Below, piece by piece: positions 8,393 through 15,121 of a stretch of DNA of 64,000 bases. The notes beneath the pieces were generated by a model that was not told the origin of the DNA, made no database searches, and saw only the letters and a list, made by a program, of their open reading frames with translations. This DNA is from Leptolinea sp. HRD-7. GTDB taxonomy: Bacteria; Chloroflexota; Anaerolineae; Anaerolineales; Anaerolineaceae. A program made the position numbers and the translations under genes. The stretch's first letter is position 1, and the number at the start of each line of letters is the position of its first letter. The DNA lies in assembly GCA_024363285.1 (NCBI GenBank), contig AP024710.1, positions 2,140,001-2,204,000 on the forward strand. The letters are read 5' to 3'.

Positions 8393-8668
8393 TTATCCAC
8401 CGGCGATCGGTGGAAAAAGCGAAATTACATCGCCGTCCTTGATTTGTGTTTGAAGCCCATTAAGGCTTCGGTAATCTTGACCGTTAACCAGAAAGATACT
8501 TAAGCTGCCAAAACCGCCTTCTTCGAATGTGACCCATTTCTCAAATGCCTTTCCATATTTTTTGCAAAGGATATGGATCAATTCATCTAGAGTGAGAGAA
8601 TTGACACTAATAGTCTCTTCCGGTGTGTGGGTAATATCTCGAAGGGTGGCGAAGTATTTTATTTGCAT
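8393..8668 (-). CDS. moaD: MoaD/ThiS-family sulfur carrier
   Basis: 91 residues with the ubiquitin-like MoaD fold: the N-terminal strand (MQIKYFATLRDI), VNGQDYRSLNG in the middle, and the functional C-terminus DVISLFPPIAGG ending in GG. The terminal glycine is the one adenylated by MoeB and thiocarboxylated to donate the dithiolene sulfur of the pterin cofactor. It lies inside the operon between AOR and the hydrogenase genes, a common place for an AOR-dedicated MoaD. A stem-loop (8696-8727) separates it from the AOR gene upstream, so it may be expressed at a different level from AOR. ATG at 8668 has only a weak AGGA-like site. Confidence 0.9.
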   Translation of the reverse strand: MQIKYFATLRDITHTPEETISVNSLTLDELIHILCKKYGKAFEKWVTFEEGGFGSLSIFLVNGQDYRSLNGLQTQIKDGDVISLFPPIAGG

Positions 8669-8695
8669 ACATCTACTATCCTGGATGAAATGATT

Positions 8696-8727
8696 CCACC
8701 CCCCTCAAGATAATAGGAGGGGGGTGG
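8696..8727 (-). other. Perfect GC-rich stem-loop between AOR and moaD
   Basis: An 11-bp perfect stem (CCACCCCCCTC at 8696-8706 with 8717-8727) and a 10-nt loop lie 23 bp past the AOR stop. On the minus strand, the direction of both flanking genes, no T-run follows; the T6 at 8732-8737 is on the plus-strand side, where nothing is transcribed towards it. It is therefore more likely an mRNA 3'-end stabiliser, processing site or partial terminator than a full stop. Confidence 0.75.
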
Positions 8728-8749
8728 ATGGTTTTTTCATACCAATAAA

Positions 8750-10555
8750 TTATGCCAGAGAAAGTTCGTGGAGTTTCTCTGGAGTCGGGACGCCCTTGGA
8801 ATCCCATCCACGCAGGCTGTAGTACTCGGGCAACATCTTATCCAGATGACTGACTTCGCCTTTGGACGGACCAGCCGGGATCGGTTCTTTGGTCATACGG
8901 TCCGGGAGACGGTCATCTTTGCCGCTGATGGCCGATTTAAGGCCGAAGAGGCGTTCCAGGTTCCAGATTCGTTCGCCTGCTTTCATAAAATCATCAACAG
9001 AGTATGGTACGCCAGTGACAGCAGAAAGCAAAGCAGCCAGTTCTTCTGCGCCAATGCCGAAGGTGGTGAACAGGCAGGAACCGGTTGAATCCAGAGCAGC
9101 CGTCAGGTTCTGGAAGGTAATTACCAGAGCGGGTTTGCCTTCAGTAGCGTGCTGGTCAACTTTGAATGGTACACCCAGAACTTCTGGAGAGATGGTATAG
9201 CCGCGAACGTGGCAGCCGCCGCGATTACTGGTGGCATAGTGCAGGCCAATACCCTGAACGCCACGTGGATCGTAAGCCGGCATTTCCTGTTTTTTCGCCG
9301 ACATCGAGAATTCAGGATGGTTATACCGGGTCGCAAGGCGGAAGGAACCTTCAGCCAATTGATCGCCGAAACCTTCACGATTAGCGGTCATTTCAACCAG
9401 TTTGACCATAGTCTCGGCATCGCCGAATTTGATAGCCATACCGCCGGTATCTTTCGCGGTAATAATTCCGCTTTCATATAGATCCATGGCGCAGGCAATT
9501 GTTGTGGCGCAGGTTATGGTATCCAGTCCCAACTCGTTGCAGAGGTAGTTGGCTTTGATGATGGCATCCATATTGTCGACACCGCAGTCAGAACCAAAGC
9601 CCCAGGCGGTTTCGTATTCCGGACCTTCGCCTTCGCCGGCAAATTTTGGATTGGTCACTTTTGTTCCCCGTCCGCAGGAAATGATGCAGGAGAAACAGCC
9701 GCGCGGGCGGGTAAGGTATTTGGCTGTAAGCGTTTCACCACCGAATTTATCCGCATTCGGGAAGTAACCTTCGTGGAAGTTGCGAGTGGGGAGAGAGCCA
9801 ACACTGTTCAGGATGTTGGTCAACACATCGGTGCCATATACACGCAACCCGGTTCCGCCAACAGGATGTTCCGATATTTTCTTGCGGGCAACCATAACAG
9901 CCTTTTCGAAGGCTTCAGGATCAGCCACTGTTATGGGTTTCGTGCCAACAACGGCGACAGCCTTCAAGTTCTTAGAACCCATGACAGCGCCAACACCCGA
10001 GCGGCCGGCAGCCCGATGCATCTCGTTCATAATAGAGGCAAAGAGGACTTTCTTCTCACCAGCAGGCCCAATGCAGGCTACTTTCGCGTCTTCATCGGTT
10101 GCCGCGCGAAGAGCCTCTGTGGTGTCTGGAACATTCTTCCCCCAAATGTCAGACGCGTCACGGATCTCTACGGTATCATCATTGATCCATAAGTAAACAG
10201 GTTTCTTAGCGGCACCTTCGATAATGATCAGGTCATATCCGGCAAATTTGACTTCCGGGCCAAAAGAACCACCAGAATTGGAAGCAGCCAGAAGACCCGT
10301 CAAGGGAGCTTTGCAAACCACGTCATAGCGACCCATGGAAGGAGCCATAGTTCCCGAGAGAGGCCCCGGAGCAAAAATCAATTTGTTATCTGCACTTAAA
10401 GGGTCAATCTTGGGGTCGATCTCGTCTGTCAGGATTTTGCTGGCCAAACCACGGGCACCAATAAAGAGTTTCGCATCCTGTAAATTCGTCGGCTCTTTTT
10501 TGATTTCACCTGAACTGAGATTTACTCTTAGAATTACACCTGTCCAACCGTTCAT
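8750..10555 (-). CDS. aor: Aldehyde:ferredoxin oxidoreductase (tungsto/molybdopterin), classical type
   Basis: 601 residues. [4Fe-4S] ligands are C287, C290 and C294 (CFSCIISC) plus C494 (TGSCLF), spaced as in Pyrococcus furiosus AOR. The bis-pterin signature RAAGRSGVGAVMGSKNLKA (181-199) is present, and E313 (GPEYET) and H449 (GGCH) match the active-site Glu/His pair. Reaction in the family: aldehyde plus water to carboxylate plus two electrons, passed to ferredoxin; reversible in some enzymes. The metal (W or Mo) and the aldehyde cannot be read from sequence. The start ATG overlaps the stop of the upstream four-cluster ferredoxin by 4 bp, implying a fixed partner. The moaD and hydrogenase genes follow on the same strand. 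No signal peptide, so it is cytoplasmic. Confidence 0.94.
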   Translation of the reverse strand: MNGWTGVILRVNLSSGEIKKEPTNLQDAKLFIGARGLASKILTDEIDPKIDPLSADNKLIFAPGPLSGTMAPSMGRYDVVCKAPLTGLLAASNSGGSFGPEVKFAGYDLIIIEGAAKKPVYLWINDDTVEIRDASDIWGKNVPDTTEALRAATDEDAKVACIGPAGEKKVLFASIMNEMHRAAGRSGVGAVMGSKNLKAVAVVGTKPITVADPEAFEKAVMVARKKISEHPVGGTGLRVYGTDVLTNILNSVGSLPTRNFHEGYFPNADKFGGETLTAKYLTRPRGCFSCIISCGRGTKVTNPKFAGEGEGPEYETAWGFGSDCGVDNMDAIIKANYLCNELGLDTITCATTIACAMDLYESGIITAKDTGGMAIKFGDAETMVKLVEMTANREGFGDQLAEGSFRLATRYNHPEFSMSAKKQEMPAYDPRGVQGIGLHYATSNRGGCHVRGYTISPEVLGVPFKVDQHATEGKPALVITFQNLTAALDSTGSCLFTTFGIGAEELAALLSAVTGVPYSVDDFMKAGERIWNLERLFGLKSAISGKDDRLPDRMTKEPIPAGPSKGEVSHLDKMLPEYYSLRGWDSKGVPTPEKLHELSLA

Positions 10556-11034
10556 GATTCCACCTCCTTGAAAGCTTCTTTAAACTTGGTTGCAAAAGCT
10601 TTCTTCCTTGAACGTGTAGCTACATTTTCTTCTACATATTCAATCGCATGAACGGGACAAGCAACCACACAACTGGGATCGTCGTTGCAGGTGTCGCATT
10701 TTAGAATGGAGTCAGTCACGCTATCGTATACTGCATTGCCAAACGGACAAGCCTGAACACACATTCGGCACCGTATACATTTGCTGGCATCATATTCGAT
10801 AAGTGTTGAACCTGTAACACGGTGCATGGCACCGGTGGGACAAACACTCGCGCAGGGCGCATCGTTACATTGCTGGCACATCATGGGGACGGAAATACCC
10901 TCGCGTTCCCATGCGTAGACATGTACACGTGCAGCAGCCGGACGGAATTGCTTTTCTTTGGCATAGCTGCAGGCTACAACACAGTTCTTGCAACCCGTGC
11001 ACTTGTCAGGATGGATCATGATCAACTTCGCCAT
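10552..11034 (-). CDS. Four-cluster ferredoxin-like electron-transfer subunit of AOR (AorA/HycB-like)
   Basis: 160 residues with sixteen cysteines in four [4Fe-4S] motifs: C12/15/18/22, C53/56/61/65, C86/89/92/96 and C113/116/122/126. This is the DmsB/HycB-type arrangement, and similar proteins partner AOR catalytic subunits in AorABC-type enzymes. A basic/acidic tail (about 140-160) follows. Its stop overlaps the AOR start (ATGA). It should carry electrons from the AOR cluster to the hydrogenase arm or to soluble ferredoxin. ATG at 11034 is preferred because AAGGAGG (11042-11048) lies 7 nt upstream; a TTG at 11040 is too close. It is the first gene of the operon. Confidence 0.92.
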   Translation of the reverse strand: MAKLIMIHPDKCTGCKNCVVACSYAKEKQFRPAAARVHVYAWEREGISVPMMCQQCNDAPCASVCPTGAMHRVTGSTLIEYDASKCIRCRMCVQACPFGNAVYDSVTDSILKCDTCNDDPSCVVACPVHAIEYVEENVATRSRKKAFATKFKEAFKEVES

Positions 11035-11109
11035 TGACAAACCTCCTTCATAGAGTAAATTCCTGATTCAGTGTACAGAATCGTCCTTTGGAATACACCC
11101 GCATTGAGG

Positions 11110-11119
11110 TTAGTACGAA
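11110..11119 (-). promoter_or_regulatory. TCGT-type box upstream of the AOR-hydrogenase operon
   Basis: On the minus strand the sequence TTCGTACTAA sits 76-85 bp upstream of the first gene. It differs by one base from TTCGTATTAA (18307-18316, before the second AOR locus) and by two from TTCGTTTTAA (13781-13790, before moeA). A role as a shared regulator site is inference; the motif is short. Confidence 0.35.
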
Positions 11120-11150
11120 GCTGGCTAAAAGATGGGATTTCTAATTAAAT

Positions 11151-11170
11151 ACCTGTACTTAAGTACAGGT
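11151..11170. promoter_or_regulatory. Perfect 20-bp palindrome upstream of the AOR-hydrogenase operon
   Basis: ACCTGTACTTAAGTACAGGT is self-complementary over all 20 bases. It lies 117 bp upstream of the first operon gene and 7 bp after the stop of the receiver-protein gene. It could be an operator for the AOR operon or a weak terminator of the signalling genes (on the minus strand it is followed by ATTTAATTAG, not a clean T-run). The AT-rich centre and perfect symmetry favour a dimeric protein site. Confidence 0.55.
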
Positions 11171-11177
11171 AAAAGTT

Positions 11178-11600
11178 CTATTGTTTTTCTCGAATAGAGT
11201 TTAATATGTTTATAAGTCTGGAGGGTTTATCTCCGTGGTAGATGTATTCATCCGCGCCAGCATACCGAACAGAAAAAGTGTCTTCCTGATTCTGCCCGGT
11301 GACAACAATTACAGGGTTGGAAGGCAAATTATGAAGGGATTGAATAACCACTCCACGGATCTGCGAATTTGATGGAGTACCGGTCAATTTATTCTTATGG
11401 CTGGAAAGGCTGAATTTCTTAAAATCCGGTAGATCCCAGGCCAGAATGATCAAGTCTGGTTCAAGAATTGATGCATCGCGCAGCATTTCACCCACACGTT
11501 TTACTTCAGAGACAATCTCAATATCGGGTTGAGCTTGCAAAAACATTTGCAAAGCCAGACGAATGGATGTGTCTTGGTGAGCGATGATTACCCTGATCAT
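11178..11600 (-). CDS. Receiver-only response-regulator-like protein
   Basis: 140 residues with one receiver domain and no output domain. Recognisable positions are the acidic pocket around D10 (AHQD), the likely phospho-acceptor D56 (LAWDLPD), the threonine in VVTGQ and the lysine in HGDKPS. A segment of about 20 residues (61-82, Ser/Lys/Asn rich) is inserted after the acceptor loop, which is unusual. It is the third gene of a minus-strand unit with the histidine kinase and NarL-type regulator, and lies directly upstream of the AOR operon. It may act as a phosphate sink or a protein-protein switch; its target is not apparent. Confidence 0.8.
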   Translation of the reverse strand: MIRVIIAHQDTSIRLALQMFLQAQPDIEIVSEVKRVGEMLRDASILEPDLIILAWDLPDFKKFSLSSHKNKLTGTPSNSQIRGVVIQSLHNLPSNPVIVVTGQNQEDTFSVRYAGADEYIYHGDKPSRLINILNSIREKQ

Positions 11601-11609
11601 GAATTGACC

Positions 11610-12254
11610 TTAATGGGAAAAATCTACCAGATGATGTTTAATAGCAATTGAAATAGCTTCACTGCGATTATGAGCGTTCATTTTTGACAAAATATTCGAA
11701 ACGTGAAACTTAATTGTTGACAGACTGAGTGTCAATTCCTGACTGATCTCCTGGTTATTCTTGCCGTTTACCATTTGTTGAAGAACTTCCAATTCTCGGC
11801 TTGTCAGATTAAAAGCCGGATGATTTTTTTTGTCACCCGCATTCATGATCAACTGTGTCACTTCAGGCGAAAAAATTGAATTTCCTGACATCACAGAGCG
11901 AATCGCATTTGCTAGTTCATTGGCTGAGGTGTTCTTCAACATACATCCAGAAACACCCGCTTCAATAGCATCAAGAATAAGCTGGGTATCACTAAAACTG
12001 GTAAGCGCGAGAATTTTAATTTCTGGAAAATGCTTATGTAATTCGTATGTGGCATGTAATCCGTCCATACCGGGCATAATCAGGTCCATTAGAATCAGGT
12101 CGGGGTGGATAGTGCCAGCCAACCTGACGGCTTCATTGCCGTTGGAAGCTTCACCGGCAAATTCAAGATCATCAAACGCCAGTAAGAAAGTTCGCAATCC
12201 GCTGCGTACCATGGCATGGTCATCAACGATCATAATTCTGATGGGAGCAGTCAT
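11610..12254 (-). CDS. NarL/FixJ-family response regulator
   Basis: 214 residues: receiver domain (1-125) with acidic pair D11/D12, phospho-acceptor D57 (LILMDLIMPG), T in LALTSF and K at LKNTS; then a LuxR-type helix-turn-helix (about 147-205, NLTSRELEVLQQMVNGKNNQEI). Its start codon abuts the stop of the histidine kinase gene, so the two are a cognate pair. As a DNA-binding activator or repressor its first candidate target is the co-oriented AOR-hydrogenase operon about 600 bp downstream, whose upstream region holds a 20-bp palindrome. That link is inference from position. Confidence 0.93.
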   Translation of the reverse strand: MTAPIRIMIVDDHAMVRSGLRTFLLAFDDLEFAGEASNGNEAVRLAGTIHPDLILMDLIMPGMDGLHATYELHKHFPEIKILALTSFSDTQLILDAIEAGVSGCMLKNTSANELANAIRSVMSGNSIFSPEVTQLIMNAGDKKNHPAFNLTSRELEVLQQMVNGKNNQEISQELTLSLSTIKFHVSNILSKMNAHNRSEAISIAIKHHLVDFSH

Positions 12255-13475
12255 TTATGCAAATTCCTCATCTTTCGCTTTCCAGGAGAGTTGGATGGTT
12301 GTCCCGATGTTTACCTTGCTTTTTATCTCGAGATCAGCCCCGGCGTTTTGTGCCCGTTCTTTCATAATACAAAAACCCAGATGAATGGCCGAATCTGGTA
12401 TGTCTTTAAATCCGCAGCCATCATCCTGTATCACAAGAACGGCGCTGGTACATGTGCCATCAACTTCATCCGGGGTCAAAGTTAGCGATATCTTGATGGT
12501 TTCTGCTTCAGCGTGTTTGATTATGTTATTAAGAGCTTCCTGAGCAATGCGGTAAAACGTTAATCGAATGTCAGAAGGCAGAAAAGCCTGTCCTTTAATC
12601 TCCAAACTTACCGGTTTGCGAAGTCTACCGGATGCTGTTTCAGCCAGTTGGTGGAACAGATCTTCCAATGAGGTGTCTTCTAGCGCGTTAGGCCGGAGTT
12701 CCAATAATAATGAACGCATTTCCGCCAGCGCCCCTTTAGTCAACAACCGCAATTCATCCAATCCTTCCAACGCTTTTTGAGGGTTTCGTTGGATTAATAC
12801 CGGTATCGTATCTGCAATCAGATTGGCAGAAAACAGGTTTTGTGTGACCGAATCGTGTAATTCGCGCGCCAACCTGTTGCGTTCTTCCGTAACGGCATCT
12901 TGCTTGATCTGGGTACGCATACGTGCATTGTCAATGGCAAGGGCAGCCTGATTCGAGAAATCTCTGGCCAGCGAGATCTCTTCTTCGGTAACGGCATGTT
13001 GTTTCCGGTAATACAAGGTCAATGAGCCATAATTCTCTTCGCGGATTTCTATGGGAACAGATAACAGTGATGAAAATTCTTTCGATAATTTATCAACGGC
13101 CATTACCAGATCGGATGTAATGCCTGGTTCTTCCAGAAGTTCTCTCGTATTGTAAACAAATATTGGTTTCTTAGTTAAAGCCGCATTTCCTGTGGCCATT
13201 TTTCCCAAAGGGATATTGCCGTATTTAATATATTCATTTGACAATCCGACCAACCCTTGAATGGTCAAAATGCCATTTACCTGGAGATGATATATTGCCG
13301 CCGCATCCGCGTTCAACAATGGACATGCCTGATTGACGATATAGTTTAAAAGTTTCTCTAGCGGAAGATTGGTATTTAGTATGGCAAGTGTTTCACGCAG
13401 GCTTGCCGCTACCTTTTGTCGCCGTTCCAGTTCGGCGATTTTGCCGATTTTCGATGTTGATTTCGTGTTAACCAT
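12255..13475 (-). CDS. Cytoplasmic GAF-domain histidine kinase, NarX/DesK (HisKA_3) type
   Basis: 406 residues without membrane helices. A GAF sensor domain spans about 30-185; the HisKA_3 box ERNRLARELHDSVTQ carries the phospho-acceptor H207; the ATPase domain shows an N-box (RIAQEALNNIIKHAEA) and a G1 box (QDDGCGF). The GAF domain holds two cysteines of possible interest (C51 and none clearly paired), so a redox or small-ligand signal is possible but not shown. It is the first gene of the three-gene signalling unit and is divergent from moeA across a 404-bp intergenic region, which links this system physically to both the AOR operon and the cofactor genes. Confidence 0.92.
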   Translation of the reverse strand: MVNTKSTSKIGKIAELERRQKVAASLRETLAILNTNLPLEKLLNYIVNQACPLLNADAAAIYHLQVNGILTIQGLVGLSNEYIKYGNIPLGKMATGNAALTKKPIFVYNTRELLEEPGITSDLVMAVDKLSKEFSSLLSVPIEIREENYGSLTLYYRKQHAVTEEEISLARDFSNQAALAIDNARMRTQIKQDAVTEERNRLARELHDSVTQNLFSANLIADTIPVLIQRNPQKALEGLDELRLLTKGALAEMRSLLLELRPNALEDTSLEDLFHQLAETASGRLRKPVSLEIKGQAFLPSDIRLTFYRIAQEALNNIIKHAEAETIKISLTLTPDEVDGTCTSAVLVIQDDGCGFKDIPDSAIHLGFCIMKERAQNAGADLEIKSKVNIGTTIQLSWKAKDEEFA

Positions 13476-13879
13476 TCTCTCATTATATCTTTCCGTCGGA
13501 TATAAAATGCCGGTGTAAATAATCCACCCGGTTTCTACACATCTTTCACCTCGTCTATAAAAGACAATAAGTGGATGGCATAATCAGGTAGAAATGTCTT
13601 TGATCACTTTCCACCCCGGTAAATACTCCGATCTTTTGATGATTATGGCAACGGATATTTATTTTTGGTAAGGATGTCTTTTTCTTATCGTTTTAAGTAT
13701 CAGGAACACATTTTTACAATCGAATCATTTTGGAATTATCCGATAAATCACCTGACCTGTTTTTTGACGAAAACTACCTGTTCGTTTTAAATTACTTAAG
13801 CATAAAACTGAAGGGCGTATAATTGCGTTTGGTTTTGGGGTTTTCGTATTTAATCCAACAACTTTAAGGATGAAAATGA
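13476..13879. promoter_or_regulatory. Divergent intergenic region between histidine kinase and moeA
   Basis: No gene is seen here. For moeA a clean -10 TATAAT lies at 13818-13823 (no good -35), giving a leader of about 50 nt and a Shine-Dalgarno AAGGA at 13866-13870. Upstream, ACGAA (13767-13771) and TTCGT (13781-13785) form a short dyad, and AACTAC followed by TCGTTTTA (13772-13789) recurs before the regulator gene at 17183-17199. Confidence 0.5.
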
Positions 13880-15115
13880 ATGCCTGAATTCTTGAAACTT
13901 CTGTCTCCCAGCCAGGCGATGCAGAACTGGTTAAATGAAATTTCTTCCAAAAATGTTTTTGCTGAAGAAACCCTCACAACAGAAGCCAATGGGCGGATTT
14001 TGTTCAATGATATTACGGCACCCCATCCGTTACCGCAGTTTTCGCGCAGTACGGTAGATGGGTATGCGGTTATTGCCAGAGATACATTCGGTGCCAGCGA
14101 TGGATTACCTGCTTACCTGAAGTTAATCGGTGAAGTTAAGATGGGGGAAAAAGCTGAGATCGAGGTTTTAAAAGGAACTGCCGTTTTGATCCATACTGGT
14201 GGTATGTTGCCTGTTGGCGCGGATGCGGTTGTGATGCTCGAACACACCCAATCAAGCCGGCAAGATGAAATTGAGGTAACAAAACCCGCGGCACCTTTGG
14301 AGAACACGATTCAAGTGGGGGAAGATGTGCAAACCGATGAGGTCATTCTTAAAAAGGGTGCATTAATTCGTCCGGTGGAGATTGGCGGATTGATGGCGTA
14401 TGGAATTCTTTCTGTTAATGTTGTTCGAAAACCGCGCATTGCCATAATCTCAACCGGTGATGAAGTTGTTCCCCCGTCAACAATGCCTTCTATTGGTCAG
14501 GTTCGTGATATCAACACATATACCCTTGAGGCTTTGATCAATGAGCATGGCGGAGAAGCGGTAAAGATGGGTATCGTACCGGACGATCCCACGAAATTAA
14601 AACAAATACTGGCAGCCGCGCTTAATGAATGTGATGCGGTACTGGTGACTGCCGGTTCATCAGCCAGCGCTCGTGATATGACTTCACAGGTAATTGATGA
14701 GTCGGGTCGACCAGGTGTACTTGTTCATGGTATCAATATTCGACCCGGAAAACCGGCTATTCTGGCGGTTTGCGACGGTAAACCGGTCATCGGGCTGCCC
14801 GGAAACCCTGTGAGTGCGTTTGTCATCGCATGGTTGTTTGTTCCCCCGATGATCAATCGCTTACAGGGGGTAATAAAGGAACCTTTTCAAAAACAGATCA
14901 CTGCCCGCCTTACCATCAACATCTCATCTCAGGCAGGAAGAGAAGATTACATTCCCGCGAAAATCACATTGGAAAATGGTGAATACCTGGCTGAACCCAT
15001 TTTTTTCAAAAGTAATCTGATTTTCAATCTTGTAAAAGCCGACGCTTTGATTTTTGTTCCCGCAGATGCCAACGGGTTGAATGCGGGTGATCGGGTAAAA
15101 ATTTTCTTTCTATAG
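13880..15115 (+). CDS. moeA: Molybdopterin molybdenumtransferase MoeA
   Basis: 411 residues covering the full MoeA fold. Visible family motifs: SRSTVDGYAV near 55-65, IHTGGMLPVGADAVVMLE (about 95-112), STGDEVV, GxVRDIN, VTAGSSASARDMT, the HGINIRPGKPAIL loop and GLPGNPVSA. MoeA inserts molybdate (or tungstate in W-enzyme organisms) into adenylylated molybdopterin. It is followed after 6 bp by a second MoeA with an extra domain, so the two are co-transcribed and may specialise for two metals or two acceptor enzymes. Two MoeA paralogues, MoeA1 and MoeA2, are a known feature of tungsten-using organisms. ATG at 13880 with AAGGA upstream. Confidence 0.94.
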   Translation: MPEFLKLLSPSQAMQNWLNEISSKNVFAEETLTTEANGRILFNDITAPHPLPQFSRSTVDGYAVIARDTFGASDGLPAYLKLIGEVKMGEKAEIEVLKGTAVLIHTGGMLPVGADAVVMLEHTQSSRQDEIEVTKPAAPLENTIQVGEDVQTDEVILKKGALIRPVEIGGLMAYGILSVNVVRKPRIAIISTGDEVVPPSTMPSIGQVRDINTYTLEALINEHGGEAVKMGIVPDDPTKLKQILAAALNECDAVLVTAGSSASARDMTSQVIDESGRPGVLVHGINIRPGKPAILAVCDGKPVIGLPGNPVSAFVIAWLFVPPMINRLQGVIKEPFQKQITARLTINISSQAGREDYIPAKITLENGEYLAEPIFFKSNLIFNLVKADALIFVPADANGLNAGDRVKIFFL

Positions 15116-15121
15116 GTCAAT

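Noticed and set aside
8732-8737. Plus-strand terminator (stem 8696-8727 plus T6)
   Set aside because: No plus-strand gene ends here; the flanking genes are on the minus strand, so the T-run is probably coincidental.
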